From Lysinibacillus fusiformis (GTDB lineage Bacteria; Bacillota; Bacilli; Bacillales_A; Planococcaceae), in contig NZ_PYWL01000004.1 in assembly GCF_003049525.1 (NCBI RefSeq), positions 186,001 to 250,000 of the forward strand: a stretch of 64,000 nucleotides of DNA. The letters run 5' to 3'. Below are positions 36,867 to 44,822 of the stretch, piece by piece. The stretch's first letter is position 1, and each line of letters begins with the position of its first letter. Position numbers and translations under genes: made by a program. The notes beneath the pieces were generated by a model. The model was not told the origin of the DNA. It saw nothing but the letters and a program-made list of their open reading frames with translations, and made no database searches.

Positions 36867-36941
36867 ATGGATCCCTCCGAATTTGAGTAGTAATAAAAAC
36901 ATGGTACACTGTGAGTAAATACATAAAAGGAGCTAACATTC

Positions 36942-37355
36942 ATGACAATCATTAATCTAATGCAAGCTTATGAACTTGATAAACTTTCTAAATTAAATTT
37001 TTCAGACGAGGAGATCTTACGTGCTTTACGGGCGGGGGATGTATCAGCTTGGCAGGAACAAGTACCAAACTATGAATTTAGTGAAACAATGGCACTTTTT
37101 CAGGATGGCGAACAAGAGTTCTTAGATGCGTTACATGGCCATTATCGAATCAAGTATGTAACATTGCCTGGCATCCAACGTTTATTGCACCTGCGCTTTA
37201 ACCTAGAAGAAGGGGTAGATTACCAAATTTTAGAAACTGGTATCCAACATTTGATGTGTGATGAGGAAACGGTCACAAAACTACAGCAAATGTTATCGAC
37301 GAACTGGTCTCTTACAAAACAAGCTGATCAGAAATACTCGGTTTTTGTAAAATAA
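36942..37355 (+). CDS. Conserved hypothetical protein divergent from the ATP-grasp operon
   Basis: A 137-residue soluble, acidic protein. It has a 'SDEEILRALRAGDVSAWQEQ' segment and a 'GHYRIKYVTLPGIQRLLHLR' segment, helical overall. I do not recognise the family. It is divergent from the ATP-grasp operon with a 75-bp gap that could hold both promoters (TTGAGT-16-TACACT on the plus strand). AAAAGGAG precedes the ATG. Role unknown; a link to the operon is only positional. Confidence 0.7.
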   Translation: MTIINLMQAYELDKLSKLNFSDEEILRALRAGDVSAWQEQVPNYEFSETMALFQDGEQEFLDALHGHYRIKYVTLPGIQRLLHLRFNLEEGVDYQILETGIQHLMCDEETVTKLQQMLSTNWSLTKQADQKYSVFVK

Positions 37356-37383
37356 TCAATTTTTCCAAATAATACCATGCGTG

Positions 37384-37443
37384 TTGTGAGACGAATCGAC
37401 ATGGGTAGTTACCCACCTTTCTGTTTTTCGAGTCGCCTCACAA
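37384..37443. ncRNA. Candidate structured RNA (hairpin with apical loop), identity unknown
   Basis: TTGTGAG (37384-37390) pairs with CTCACAA (37437-37443), followed inward by CGA/TCG and TCGA/TCGA helices separated by mismatches, and an apical TGGGT-AGTT-ACCCA hairpin (37402-37415). There is no T tail, so it is not a terminator. It lies 28 bases after the stop of the hypothetical gene. It may be a free RNA, a 3'UTR element or a protein-binding site. I do not recognise a named family. Confidence 0.45.
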
Positions 37444-37538
37444 AGCAATAGAAGTATACTAGATTTTAATATTCATCGAACGTCAACTTTATACCTAAAA
37501 ACCAAAAACTGTCACAATTCTTTTCTTATTTAGTAGAA

Positions 37539-37569
37539 GGTCCTCTATATAAAAAGGGGATCTTTTTTT
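37539..37569 (+). terminator. Terminator about 100 bases after the structured element
   Basis: GGTCCTC (37539-37545) pairs with GGGGATC (37556-37562, two G-U pairs), followed by seven Ts. It would end a transcript that includes the hairpin at 37384-37443. Confidence 0.7.
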
Positions 37570-37581
37570 ATTTGTATATAT

Positions 37582-37595
37582 CGAACATATGTTTC
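37582..37595. promoter_or_regulatory. LexA (SOS) box with no obvious target gene
   Basis: CGAACATATGTTTC matches the Bacillus LexA/DinR consensus CGAACRNRYGTTYC at every position. It lies between two terminators; the nearest downstream gene is the Xer recombinase at 37694, but a strong terminator stands between. A second half-site, CGAAC, is at about 37479. Confidence 0.65.
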
Positions 37596-37630
37596 TTTAG
37601 TATAGAAAAGTAGCTTGTTTTTTCAATAAA

Positions 37631-37661
37631 GTTCCCAAATTTATATTTGGGAACGTTTTTT
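37631..37661 (+). terminator. Strong terminator upstream of the Xer-type gene
   Basis: GTTCCCAAAT pairs with ATTTGGGAAC (10 bp, loop TTAT), then G and six Ts. It lies 36 bases after the LexA box, so a transcript starting at that box would be about 60-80 nt. Confidence 0.88.
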
Positions 37662-37693
37662 ATGGTAAAATAGAGCAAATAGAGGTGATTGTG

Positions 37694-38656
37694 ATGCAAA
37701 AATCAAAACAACCAAAAATCATGAAGGACTTTCTTGTATATTTAACAACCATCAAAGGAAAGTCCCAGCGCACAAGAAAAGAATACGAATATGATTTGAC
37801 TTTATTTTTCCGTTTCCATACAGCTGTCCAGGAGGATCTGGATATAGAAAATTTAGCAGTCATTGATATTGCCACCATTACAATAGAAGAAATTCGAGAT
37901 ATTACACTGGAGGACCTTTATTACTTTATGGAGTATTGTGAGGTACAGCGTGGAAATTCTGCAGCTTCAAGGGCACGGAAGGTTGCGACATTAAAATCCT
38001 TTTTCAAATACTTAAAAGGGAAACGGCGACTAATTGAGGAAAACCCAGCAGAGGAATTAGAAACACCGAAAATTGGTCGAAAAAGACCCATCTATATGAA
38101 TTTTCAAGAAGCTACACAATTTATAGATGGCATACCTGCTAATCAGGCATCGCCAAGAAATTATTGTATGATGATGTTTTTCTTAAACTTAGGAATTCGT
38201 GTGACAGAGCTATGCCAGCTTAATATTACCTCTATACAAGGACGTCATTTAACCGTTGTCGGGAAGGGCAATAAGGAGCGTACTGTTTACTTGAATGATA
38301 GCTGCATGCAGGCACTAGCAGACTATGAGAATAGTGGGAAAACACCATATAAAGGAAACGGAGATGAGCCTCTTTTTGTCTCCCAAAAGGGAACACGTTT
38401 TACACGGCAAACTGTTGCTAAAATCGTGAAGCGTATTAATCAGCAATCAGGTCTTCAAAAGGAGCGACTTACACCACATAAGCTGCGCCATACTTCGGCA
38501 ACAATGATGTATAAGGCTGGTGCTGATATTAGGAGCTTACAGCATATTTTAGGGCATTCAAGTGTAGCAACCACTCAAATTTATACACATATTGAGGATG
38601 AACAGTTACAGCAGGTTTTAGAAAACAATCCATTTAATATGGTGCATGAAAGATGA
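37694..38656 (+). CDS. XerC/XerD-type tyrosine recombinase
   Basis: A 320-residue integrase with a complete active site: Arg in 'NLGIRVTELCQLN', Lys in 'VVGKGNKERTVYLN', His-x-x-Arg in 'TPHKLRHTSATMMY', His in 'ILGHSSVATTQIYTHI' and the Tyr of that same block. N-terminal SAM-like domain at about 1-115. It could be a chromosome-dimer or element-associated recombinase; size is near Xer (about 300). AGAGGTG lies six bases before ATG 37694; an upstream GTG is inside that site. Proximity to a LexA box is noted but a terminator intervenes. Confidence 0.88.
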   Translation: MQKSKQPKIMKDFLVYLTTIKGKSQRTRKEYEYDLTLFFRFHTAVQEDLDIENLAVIDIATITIEEIRDITLEDLYYFMEYCEVQRGNSAASRARKVATLKSFFKYLKGKRRLIEENPAEELETPKIGRKRPIYMNFQEATQFIDGIPANQASPRNYCMMMFFLNLGIRVTELCQLNITSIQGRHLTVVGKGNKERTVYLNDSCMQALADYENSGKTPYKGNGDEPLFVSQKGTRFTRQTVAKIVKRINQQSGLQKERLTPHKLRHTSATMMYKAGADIRSLQHILGHSSVATTQIYTHIEDEQLQQVLENNPFNMVHER

Positions 38657-38709
38657 TTTTCACCTATCTCTGTCGAATATAAAGGTATAACGAATGAAGG
38701 GGGTAGCGT

Positions 38710-39225
38710 ATGATTATACTTGCAAAGGATCAATTTGATGCCACAAGAGAGCAATTACTTCAGGAAATTAATCATTTAAGTGATACCGAATTTAATGACA
38801 AGCCAGATGCACAAAATTGGAGTATAGCACAAATTTGTCATCATTTGATTTTAGTAGAGGAAGCTACAAAGAAGGCTGTTACATGGGGCTTACAATCACA
38901 GGAACAATCGTCTCCTGAACGAAAGGATATGCAGCTGTTGTTAGACCGTACACGAAAATTTCAAGCGCCAAGCATAGTGGAGCCTTCGGAAGATCCTTTC
39001 CATGTTCAAAAGATGGTGGAATTGCTAGCAACAACAAGAGAAGAATTTCTTGGGTTTTTAGAAACCCTTGAGGACGCTGATGCTTTAGCAAAGCGCACTA
39101 TGAAGCATCCAGCTCTTGGTGAATGTCCACTAGATCAATGGATTGAGCAAATTTATCTCCATGAGCAACGTCATATCCTGCAAATTCAGGAAATAAAAAA
39201 TAGCTGGCAACAGGCATCAAATTAA
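38710..39225 (+). CDS. DinB-superfamily protein
   Basis: A 171-residue DinB_2-type four-helix protein. The histidine set is visible in 'QICHHLILVEEA' and 'YLHEQRHILQIQEI', as in metal-dependent thiol transferases of the superfamily. Function cannot be told from sequence. AAGGGGG precedes the ATG. It follows the recombinase gene by 53 bases on the same strand and may share its transcript, then ends at a terminator. Confidence 0.8.
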   Translation: MIILAKDQFDATREQLLQEINHLSDTEFNDKPDAQNWSIAQICHHLILVEEATKKAVTWGLQSQEQSSPERKDMQLLLDRTRKFQAPSIVEPSEDPFHVQKMVELLATTREEFLGFLETLEDADALAKRTMKHPALGECPLDQWIEQIYLHEQRHILQIQEIKNSWQQASN

Positions 39226-39231
39226 TTTGAA

Positions 39232-39271
39232 AACCCATCTATCCATTCAACAGATAGATGGGTTGTTTTTT
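39232..39271 (+). terminator. Terminator after the DinB gene
   Basis: AACCCATCTAT pairs with ATAGATGGGTT around eleven bases, and GTTTTTTG follows. Confidence 0.88.
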
Positions 39272-39279
39272 GCGATTGA

Positions 39280-40188
39280 TCATTGATCAGGAAGCTTTTG
39301 TATAAGGTCTGAATAAATGTCCATCTTCATTTTCTTTTCTAAAAAATGTCCGGTCTTGTCAGTGTAAATAGCTTTAGCTGTACCGTCCTCATACTCAGTA
39401 AAAAGCACATTTCCATAGTTATAGGGTTCCAGGATGGGATCAGTATCTAAACTCATATCGGGTGAAATATTCCCTGCGGCTATAGATGGCACTCTTCGCT
39501 CACGGAAAAGCTGTCCAATGGCAATGGCCTGACCTTTTTTAATTTCCACAAATGTAAATATACCATCGAGTAAATAATATACATCTGCTCGACCGATAGG
39601 AAAGGTATAACTGTGTAAGCGATGTCCATCAAATGTGCCTAGTGTTTTAAAATCAGCCTTAATAGGTAGAGCAATAGCAGCTTTGCGCGCTGCTTGAAGA
39701 TCCTCCTGCTCCCATATAGACGAATCAAACGAATAGTCTTTGGCATTAATGAAAACGAATTGACGAATGGGTTCAAAATATATGTCGTATCCCAAAGATT
39801 CAGAGACAAATCTGAGAGGAACAAGGATACGGCCTTCGCGATTTTGCGCAGGCACCTCCATTTGTACATCTTGTCCATTGTTAGAGGCGGAATGGCTATT
39901 GGCAGTGATTTTTAAGTAATCGCCATTTTTATTTTGCACGGTTGTCATTTTAGTTTTAGCATTAAAACTATAGGAAAGTCCAAGTGATGCAAGGGCACGG
40001 ATGGGAACGAAAAGATGATGGCGGTCCATTAGTGGATGTATATCCAGCTTGATAAATTCACCATTGACAACAACTTCGATTGGCCTATTCTCTACTGCTG
40101 GCTTTGCTAGAGGCGCTGCAAATACAGGGGTATTGGCTATCATTCCCCAACCTACTATTAAAATAATTCCTGCTAGGATGTTCTTCAT
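39280..40188 (-). CDS. Secreted copper-amine-oxidase-like stalk protein
   Basis: A 302-residue exported protein (signal MKNILAGIILIVGWGMIANT, cleavage near 'VFAAP'). Two stalk motifs, 'RHHLFVPIRALASLGLSYSF' and 'GRILVPLRFVSESLGYDIYF', occupy about 45-150. The C-terminal half resembles RsgI/DUF4309-like beta domains only loosely and is unassigned. GGAGGG lies about eleven bases before the start. It belongs to the same group as the protein at 13.6 kb. A large palindrome lies about 70-100 bases upstream. Confidence 0.75.
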   Translation of the reverse strand: MKNILAGIILIVGWGMIANTPVFAAPLAKPAVENRPIEVVVNGEFIKLDIHPLMDRHHLFVPIRALASLGLSYSFNAKTKMTTVQNKNGDYLKITANSHSASNNGQDVQMEVPAQNREGRILVPLRFVSESLGYDIYFEPIRQFVFINAKDYSFDSSIWEQEDLQAARKAAIALPIKADFKTLGTFDGHRLHSYTFPIGRADVYYLLDGIFTFVEIKKGQAIAIGQLFRERRVPSIAAGNISPDMSLDTDPILEPYNYGNVLFTEYEDGTAKAIYTDKTGHFLEKKMKMDIYSDLIQKLPDQ

Positions 40189-40258
40189 ATTGTGTATTTC
40201 CCTCCGTTCTAAAATTTATTTTCCATTGAATACCAAAAACTCCATATTTTGGGCGTTT

Positions 40259-40290
40259 ATAAGCGCTTGCAAAGCGATGCAAGCGTTTAT
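40259..40290. promoter_or_regulatory. 32-bp palindrome between divergent genes
   Basis: ATAAGCGCTTGCA (40259-40271), six bases, and TGCAAGCGTTTAT (40278-40290) are inverted repeats with 12 of 13 positions paired. Each arm is one base away from a catabolite-control (cre) consensus (TGNAARCG core). It sits between the stalk-protein gene and the small-protein promoter (40312), so it could control both. A T run follows on the plus side, but no plus-strand gene precedes it. Confidence 0.5.
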
Positions 40291-40311
40291 GATTTTTTCT
40301 GTCATAAGCAC

Positions 40312-40340
40312 TTGACGTCCATCATAATCTGTTATATATT
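40312..40340 (+). promoter_or_regulatory. Promoter of the first small-protein gene
   Basis: TTGACG (40312-40317) and TATATT (40335-40340) with a 17-base spacer, 56 bases before the ATG at 40396. Confidence 0.75.
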
Positions 40341-40395
40341 AAATAAAAATAAAAACAACTGTTATAAAACAGATTCGACTAAGGAGGAATTTTTA

Positions 40396-40545
40396 ATGTC
40401 AAAGTATCGAGATGGATATGAATTTTATTGTGAAATGTGTGAGCGTTATGGATTAGAACCAATTTCTTTCCGCTATTATGTATTACAGTTATCCCAGAAG
40501 CAACTTTCCGCTTATAATATGCAAGCAAAACAATTAGGGATTTAA
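40396..40545 (+). CDS. 49-residue small protein, twin 1
   Basis: After AAGGAGGAATTTTTA the ATG at 40396 opens a 49-codon gene reading MSKYRDGYEFYCEMCERYGL then EPISFRYYVLQLSQKQLSAY. It is rich in aromatic residues, mildly acidic and without membrane segment. It has its own promoter and terminator. A second gene 190 bases downstream encodes a protein with about 30 identical residues of 48, so this is a real duplicated family. I do not recognise it or know a function. Confidence 0.8.
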   Translation: MSKYRDGYEFYCEMCERYGLEPISFRYYVLQLSQKQLSAYNMQAKQLGI

Positions 40546-40587
40546 AAGAATATGGAGATGACGGAAGCCGACGCGAATATTTTATGA

Positions 40588-40630
40588 AAAGCCCAGCCAT
40601 ACTAAGTAAAATGGACTGGGCTTTCATCTT
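40588..40630 (+). terminator. Terminator after twin 1
   Basis: AAAGCCCAG (40588-40596) pairs with CTGGGCTTT (40616-40624), with an added CCAT/ATGG helix inside; tail CATCTTTCT. Confidence 0.8.
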
Positions 40631-40731
40631 TCTAAAAAAAGATTTCGGAAAATTCGTTGATTTATAAAGTAGAGATGTAACGATATTATACGTACAAGGA
40701 AAAGTAGTTCAAGTGAAAGGGAGAAATAAAG

Positions 40732-40902
40732 ATGACTGATTATCGAGAAGGCTATGAATATTATCGACATATGTGTGAGGAGCATGGATTAGAGCCCATC
40801 AATTTTCACTATTATATTTTAAATTTATCACAAGAGCAGTTAAATGCTTATAATGAGCATGCTAAAACATCTGGAGGATCAATAGAATATGGGGTCTCCT
40901 AG
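40732..40902 (+). CDS. 56-residue small protein, twin 2
   Basis: After AAAGGGAGAAATAAAG the ATG at 40732 opens 56 codons reading MTDYREGYEYYRHMCEEHGL then EPINFHYYILNLSQEQLNAY, paralogous to twin 1 over the first 48 residues with a different short tail (SGGSIEYGVS). It has its own terminator just after the stop. Conservation of GLEPI-x-F-x-YY-x-L-x-LSQ-x-QL-x-AYN between the twins shows which residues matter. Function unknown. Confidence 0.8.
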   Translation: MTDYREGYEYYRHMCEEHGLEPINFHYYILNLSQEQLNAYNEHAKTSGGSIEYGVS

Positions 40903-40907
40903 CTATT

Positions 40908-40952
40908 AAAATGCCTTACTGCTGCTTATGAGTGACAGTAAGGCATTTTGTT
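40908..40952 (+). terminator. Terminator after twin 2
   Basis: AAAATGCCTTACTG pairs with CAGTAAGGCATTTT (14 bp), tail GTTTG. Confidence 0.85.
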
Positions 40953-41155
40953 TGATCATTTTTACAATCTGATAAATTTATAAGTTATTAGTATTTTGTA
41001 TTTAATGGAGAAATAGCCTAAGGAAAATACTATCAATAGTACAAAAGTATTCAAAAATCTTAAGATTAGACATTTTAGAGTGTTAATAATAACTAATATT
41101 TGTATTTTATATCAAAAACTATCCCAACCTTGACTTGAATGATTTCATATTTGGG

Positions 41156-41185
41156 TTGAATTAACTGCTTTTCTAAGACTATAAT
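41156..41185 (+). promoter_or_regulatory. Promoter of the PAS-GGDEF-EAL gene
   Basis: TTGAAT (41156-41161), 18 bases, then a perfect TATAAT (41180-41185). The remaining bases from 40953 to 41286 hold no gene. The 90-base leader shows no riboswitch I recognise. Confidence 0.65.
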
Positions 41186-41286
41186 ATAATTACAGAAAAA
41201 AGGGCGATATACCACAACTTTATACCTCGCTGTAAAATAAAGCAAAAGTACCAAACCCTTCATATTTTAATGAATGGAGAATGAAA

Positions 41287-43002
41287 ATGATGAATGTCAC
41301 GCCGAGTAGTAATCAAATGAACTACAGTCTTAAAGAATTGCAAGATATTTTTTCCGCTATGAATAGTTCCATTATTGTGGCAATTACAGATCGTACCGGA
41401 AAAATTACTTTTGTTAATGATCATTTTTGTAAAATTTCGAAGTATACGCGTGAAGAATTAGTAGGCCAAGATCACCGTTTACTGAACTCAGGCTATCATC
41501 CTAAATCTTTCTTTAGAGAGATGTGGAGAACAATCGGTAATGGTGAGATGTGGAATGGCGAGGTTTGCAATCGTGCAAAAGATGGCAGTTTATATTGGGT
41601 GAAGACTACTATTTTCCCATTCCTCGATGAGCGGGGAAAGCCTTATCAGTATATCGCAATACGCGTCGATATTACAGCGCAAAAGGATATTAAAAAAATT
41701 ACCCACATAGCCTATCACGATGAATTAACAGGGCTACCAAATCGTCGTAAATTAGAACAGCGTTTAGAAAATGAATTCCATCAATCTCGACGTACAGGAG
41801 AAAAGTTTGCGTTATTTTTCATTGATGTGAATCGTTTTAAACACATAAACGATGGGCTTGGCCATATTATCGGTGATATGTTTTTAGTGGAAATGTCCAA
41901 TCGTTTACGGAATATTGATTATACCTCTAATTCTTTCTATCGTCACAATAGTGATGAATTTGTCATGATTTTAAATGATGTCAATCGTATAGAGGAAATG
42001 GCCAAGGAAATTATTAGTGTCTTTAATGAAAGCTTTGTAGTAGATAACTATGAATTTTATGCAAGTATTAGTATAGGCATTAGTATTTTCCCAGATCACG
42101 CAAACACTGTAGAAGAATTACTGAAAAATGCTGATATTGCGATGTATGCTGCTAAATCTACGCGAGGAAATCAATATCGCCTCTACCGTGACAATATGGA
42201 TGAAGCGAACGATAAATGGCTTTTACTAGAAACAAAATTACATCAAGCTTTAAAAAAGGATCTTTTAGAATTACATTACCAGCCTAAAATTGACTTAAAA
42301 ACAGACACAATTATTGGTATGGAAGCATTATTGCGCTGGTATGATCCCGAATTGGGGCATATCCCGCCAGATCGGTTTATTCCATTTGCTGAAGAATGTG
42401 GACTAATTAATGATATTGGTGTATGGGTGCTAGGTAAAGCCTGTGCACAAGCTAAACTTTGGAATGAATCACATAATCTCAGATTACGAGTAGCTGTTAA
42501 TATTTCACCGATTCATATAAGTACTTCAGGCTTTGTAGATATGGTGAAGGGAGTCATTGCGGGAACAGGCATTGACCCACATTTATTAGAAATTGAAATT
42601 ACAGAAATGAGCATGCTAGATTATACAGAAGATTTAATTAATACGATTAATCAATTGCGCGCGCTTGGAATTACGATTTCATTAGATGATTTTGGGACAG
42701 GCTATTCATCTTTAAATTACTTAAAAAAATTCCCTGTGGATGTACTTAAAATTGATCGTGCTTTCGTTCGTGATATCGTACCTGAAAAATCAGGTATTGC
42801 GATGATTTCCGCCATGATTTCTTTAGCTCATGCGCTCAACCTACAAGTAGTTGCGGAAGGTGTCGAGGAAGAAGCTGAATTAAACGTACTTCGTGAGCAT
42901 GGCTGTGAGTATGTTCAAGGCTATTATTTTAGTAAGCCTCTTTCTGTAGAGGATTTTACAAATTTAATCGTCCAGTCGTTCACTAATAGTTCCAGTTATT
43001 AA
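41287..43002 (+). CDS. PAS-GGDEF-EAL cyclic-di-GMP protein, GGDEF degenerate
   Basis: About 571 residues, no membrane segment. PAS domain at about 10-130 ('FVNDHFCKISKYTREELVGQ', PAC 'YQYIAIRVDITAQK'), GGDEF-fold at 140-300 with 'HDELTGLPNRRKLEQRL' but active-site loop 'HNSDEF' in place of GG(D/E)EF, then EAL at 315-565 with 'GMEALLRWYDPELGH', 'EIEITEM' and 'ISLDDFGTGYSSLNYL'. The diguanylate cyclase half should be inactive or GTP-binding only; the EAL half keeps its metal and catalytic motifs, so the net activity is likely c-di-GMP hydrolysis tuned by the PAS sensor. GGAG favours ATG 41287 over 41281. Confidence 0.88.
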   Translation: MMNVTPSSNQMNYSLKELQDIFSAMNSSIIVAITDRTGKITFVNDHFCKISKYTREELVGQDHRLLNSGYHPKSFFREMWRTIGNGEMWNGEVCNRAKDGSLYWVKTTIFPFLDERGKPYQYIAIRVDITAQKDIKKITHIAYHDELTGLPNRRKLEQRLENEFHQSRRTGEKFALFFIDVNRFKHINDGLGHIIGDMFLVEMSNRLRNIDYTSNSFYRHNSDEFVMILNDVNRIEEMAKEIISVFNESFVVDNYEFYASISIGISIFPDHANTVEELLKNADIAMYAAKSTRGNQYRLYRDNMDEANDKWLLLETKLHQALKKDLLELHYQPKIDLKTDTIIGMEALLRWYDPELGHIPPDRFIPFAEECGLINDIGVWVLGKACAQAKLWNESHNLRLRVAVNISPIHISTSGFVDMVKGVIAGTGIDPHLLEIEITEMSMLDYTEDLINTINQLRALGITISLDDFGTGYSSLNYLKKFPVDVLKIDRAFVRDIVPEKSGIAMISAMISLAHALNLQVVAEGVEEEAELNVLREHGCEYVQGYYFSKPLSVEDFTNLIVQSFTNSSSY

Positions 43003-43059
43003 TTGCTATTTATGAATGATTTTGCTAAAGTGAGAGATAATATAAATTACAATTTGATG

Positions 43060-43300
43060 ATGTGACCAAGTAAGTAAGAATAGTGAAACAGAAAATATAG
43101 CATTTGCTGAGAGCTATATCACCGCTTCTTTACTGAACACCTACCACGGAGAAGTTATGAAAAACATAACCGAGTCGTTTTCGTTACTAAACGCTAGAGG
43201 GTTTTAAGCATTAGCTTAAAGCTAAATTCAAGGTGGTACCACGTCGGGTCCAGCACAAAGACGTCCTTTATACAAGGACAGCTTTGTGCTTTTTTTATTC
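43060..43300 (+). ncRNA. T-box leader of proS
   Basis: T-box core AAGGTGGTACCACG at about 43230-43243, preceded by a Stem I-like segment ending 'GAACACCTACCACGG', in which CCT (43140-43142) is a candidate proline specifier. The terminator is AGCACAAAG (43252-43260) pairing with CTTTGTGCT (43282-43290), with an inner TCCTT/AAGGA helix and seven Ts. Uncharged tRNA-Pro would promote readthrough into proS. Confidence 0.88.
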
Positions 43301-43338
43301 ATCAAATAGAATACTTACAAAAAATGGAGGTAAGCACA

Positions 43339-44775
43339 ATGTCAAAACAACTAGAGGATTTTTCAAAATGGTATATCGAAACCATTCAAAAAGCAGATTT
43401 AATGGATTATACGCCAGTTCGTGGTTGCATCGCCTTTAAACCAGATGGCTACGAAATTTGGGAGCATATACAGGAGGCAATGGATCGTCGTTTTAAAGAT
43501 ACAGGCCATCGAAATGCCTATTTTCCTATGCTAATTCCTGAATCCTTTTTCCAAAAGGAAAAGGATCATATTGAAGGGTTCTCACCTGAGCTTCCTTGGG
43601 TGACAGAAGCAGCAGGTGAAAAATTAGAAGAACGCTTAGCACTTCGTCCCACATCTGAAACAATGATTGGCCATCTTTATTCAAATTGGATTAAAAGCTA
43701 CCGTGACCTACCAGTTCTCATTAATCAATGGGCCAATGTTTTCCGTTGGGAAAAGAAAACATTGCCTTTCATTCGTACCTCAGAATTCCTTTGGCAGGAA
43801 GGGCATACGGCTCATGTGGATGAGGAAGATGCACGTAAAGAAACGATGCAAATGCTTGAGATTTATAAAGAAGTGGTGGAACAAGTTCTAGCAATTCCAG
43901 TTTATGATGGACAAAAAACGCCATCAGAACGTTTTGCAGGAGCAGTCGATACGTATTCGATTGAGGCAATGATGAAAAATGGGAAGGCTGTGCAAGCAGG
44001 TACGTCTCATTATTTAGGAACAAAATTTGCAGAAGCCTTTAACATAAAATATTTAAATAAAGCCAATCAACACGAATATGTACACACAACATCTTGGGGG
44101 ACATCCACACGTTTAATTGGTTCTGTCATTATGGTGCACGGGGATGAGCAAGGATTAGTTTTACCTCCACGAATTGCTCCAACTCAAGTGGTCTTAATTC
44201 CAGTAGGACCTTGGAAAAAGAATCCCCAAATTATGGAGCAGCTGGATGCGATTTTTGCGGCATTAAAAGCGAAGGGGATTCGCGTACGACTGGATGATTC
44301 AGACCAATCGCCAGGATTTAAGTTTAATGAATGGGAGCTAAAAGGAGTGCCTGTTCGTATTGAATTAGGCCCACGTGATCTTGAAAATAATCAAGCTTTA
44401 CTGAAAGCACGTGATGAGGATGACAAACAGACGATTGAATTATCAACTATTGTGGCAGCCATTGAGGAAGAATTAACGACGATGCAAACACGTTTACTTG
44501 AGAAGGCTCGTCGATTCAGAGAGGCACATACTCATTCAACAATTGATACACTGCCACAGTTACAGCAGCACATTGAAATAGCTAAGGAAAACGGCACTAT
44601 TCCAGGTTGGATACTTGCTGGGTGGTGTGGGGAAGATGTGTGCGAGGAAAAAGTGAAGGAAGAAACGAAATACACGACTCGCAATATTCCATTCAATCCA
44701 CCAACAACAAAAACGACTTGTATTTGCTGTGGAAATGAAGCAAAACATACCGTTTGGTTTGCCCAAGCATATTAA
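43339..44775 (+). CDS. proS: Prolyl-tRNA synthetase (archaeal/eukaryal-like type)
   Basis: A 478-residue class II synthetase of the shorter type without the bacterial editing insertion. Motifs: 'YFPMLIPESFF', motif 2 'LPVLINQWANVFRWEKKTLP' and 'FIRTSEFLWQEGHTAH', anticodon-binding domain from about 285, and a C-terminal zinc-binding tail with 'TTKTTCICCGNEAKHTVWF'. It charges tRNA-Pro. The T-box leader controls it. GGAGG lies nine bases before ATG 43339; an upstream ATG (43324) is part of the site. A bacterial-type ProRS may exist elsewhere in the genome, as in some Bacillus. Confidence 0.93.
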   Translation: MSKQLEDFSKWYIETIQKADLMDYTPVRGCIAFKPDGYEIWEHIQEAMDRRFKDTGHRNAYFPMLIPESFFQKEKDHIEGFSPELPWVTEAAGEKLEERLALRPTSETMIGHLYSNWIKSYRDLPVLINQWANVFRWEKKTLPFIRTSEFLWQEGHTAHVDEEDARKETMQMLEIYKEVVEQVLAIPVYDGQKTPSERFAGAVDTYSIEAMMKNGKAVQAGTSHYLGTKFAEAFNIKYLNKANQHEYVHTTSWGTSTRLIGSVIMVHGDEQGLVLPPRIAPTQVVLIPVGPWKKNPQIMEQLDAIFAALKAKGIRVRLDDSDQSPGFKFNEWELKGVPVRIELGPRDLENNQALLKARDEDDKQTIELSTIVAAIEEELTTMQTRLLEKARRFREAHTHSTIDTLPQLQQHIEIAKENGTIPGWILAGWCGEDVCEEKVKEETKYTTRNIPFNPPTTKTTCICCGNEAKHTVWFAQAY

Positions 44776-44788
44776 TAATACGTACACG

Positions 44789-44822
44789 AACCCCTGAGCG
44801 AAAACTCAGGGGTTTTGTTCTT
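44789..44822 (+). terminator. Terminator of proS
   Basis: AACCCCTGAG pairs with CTCAGGGGTT over a six-base loop, followed by TTGTTCTTTT. Confidence 0.9.

Noticed and set aside
37384..37569. 6S RNA or another named housekeeping RNA
   Set aside because: The 60-base helix closes on itself and does not pair 5' and 3' ends of a 190-base molecule with a large central bubble, so 6S does not fit; I could not match another family.
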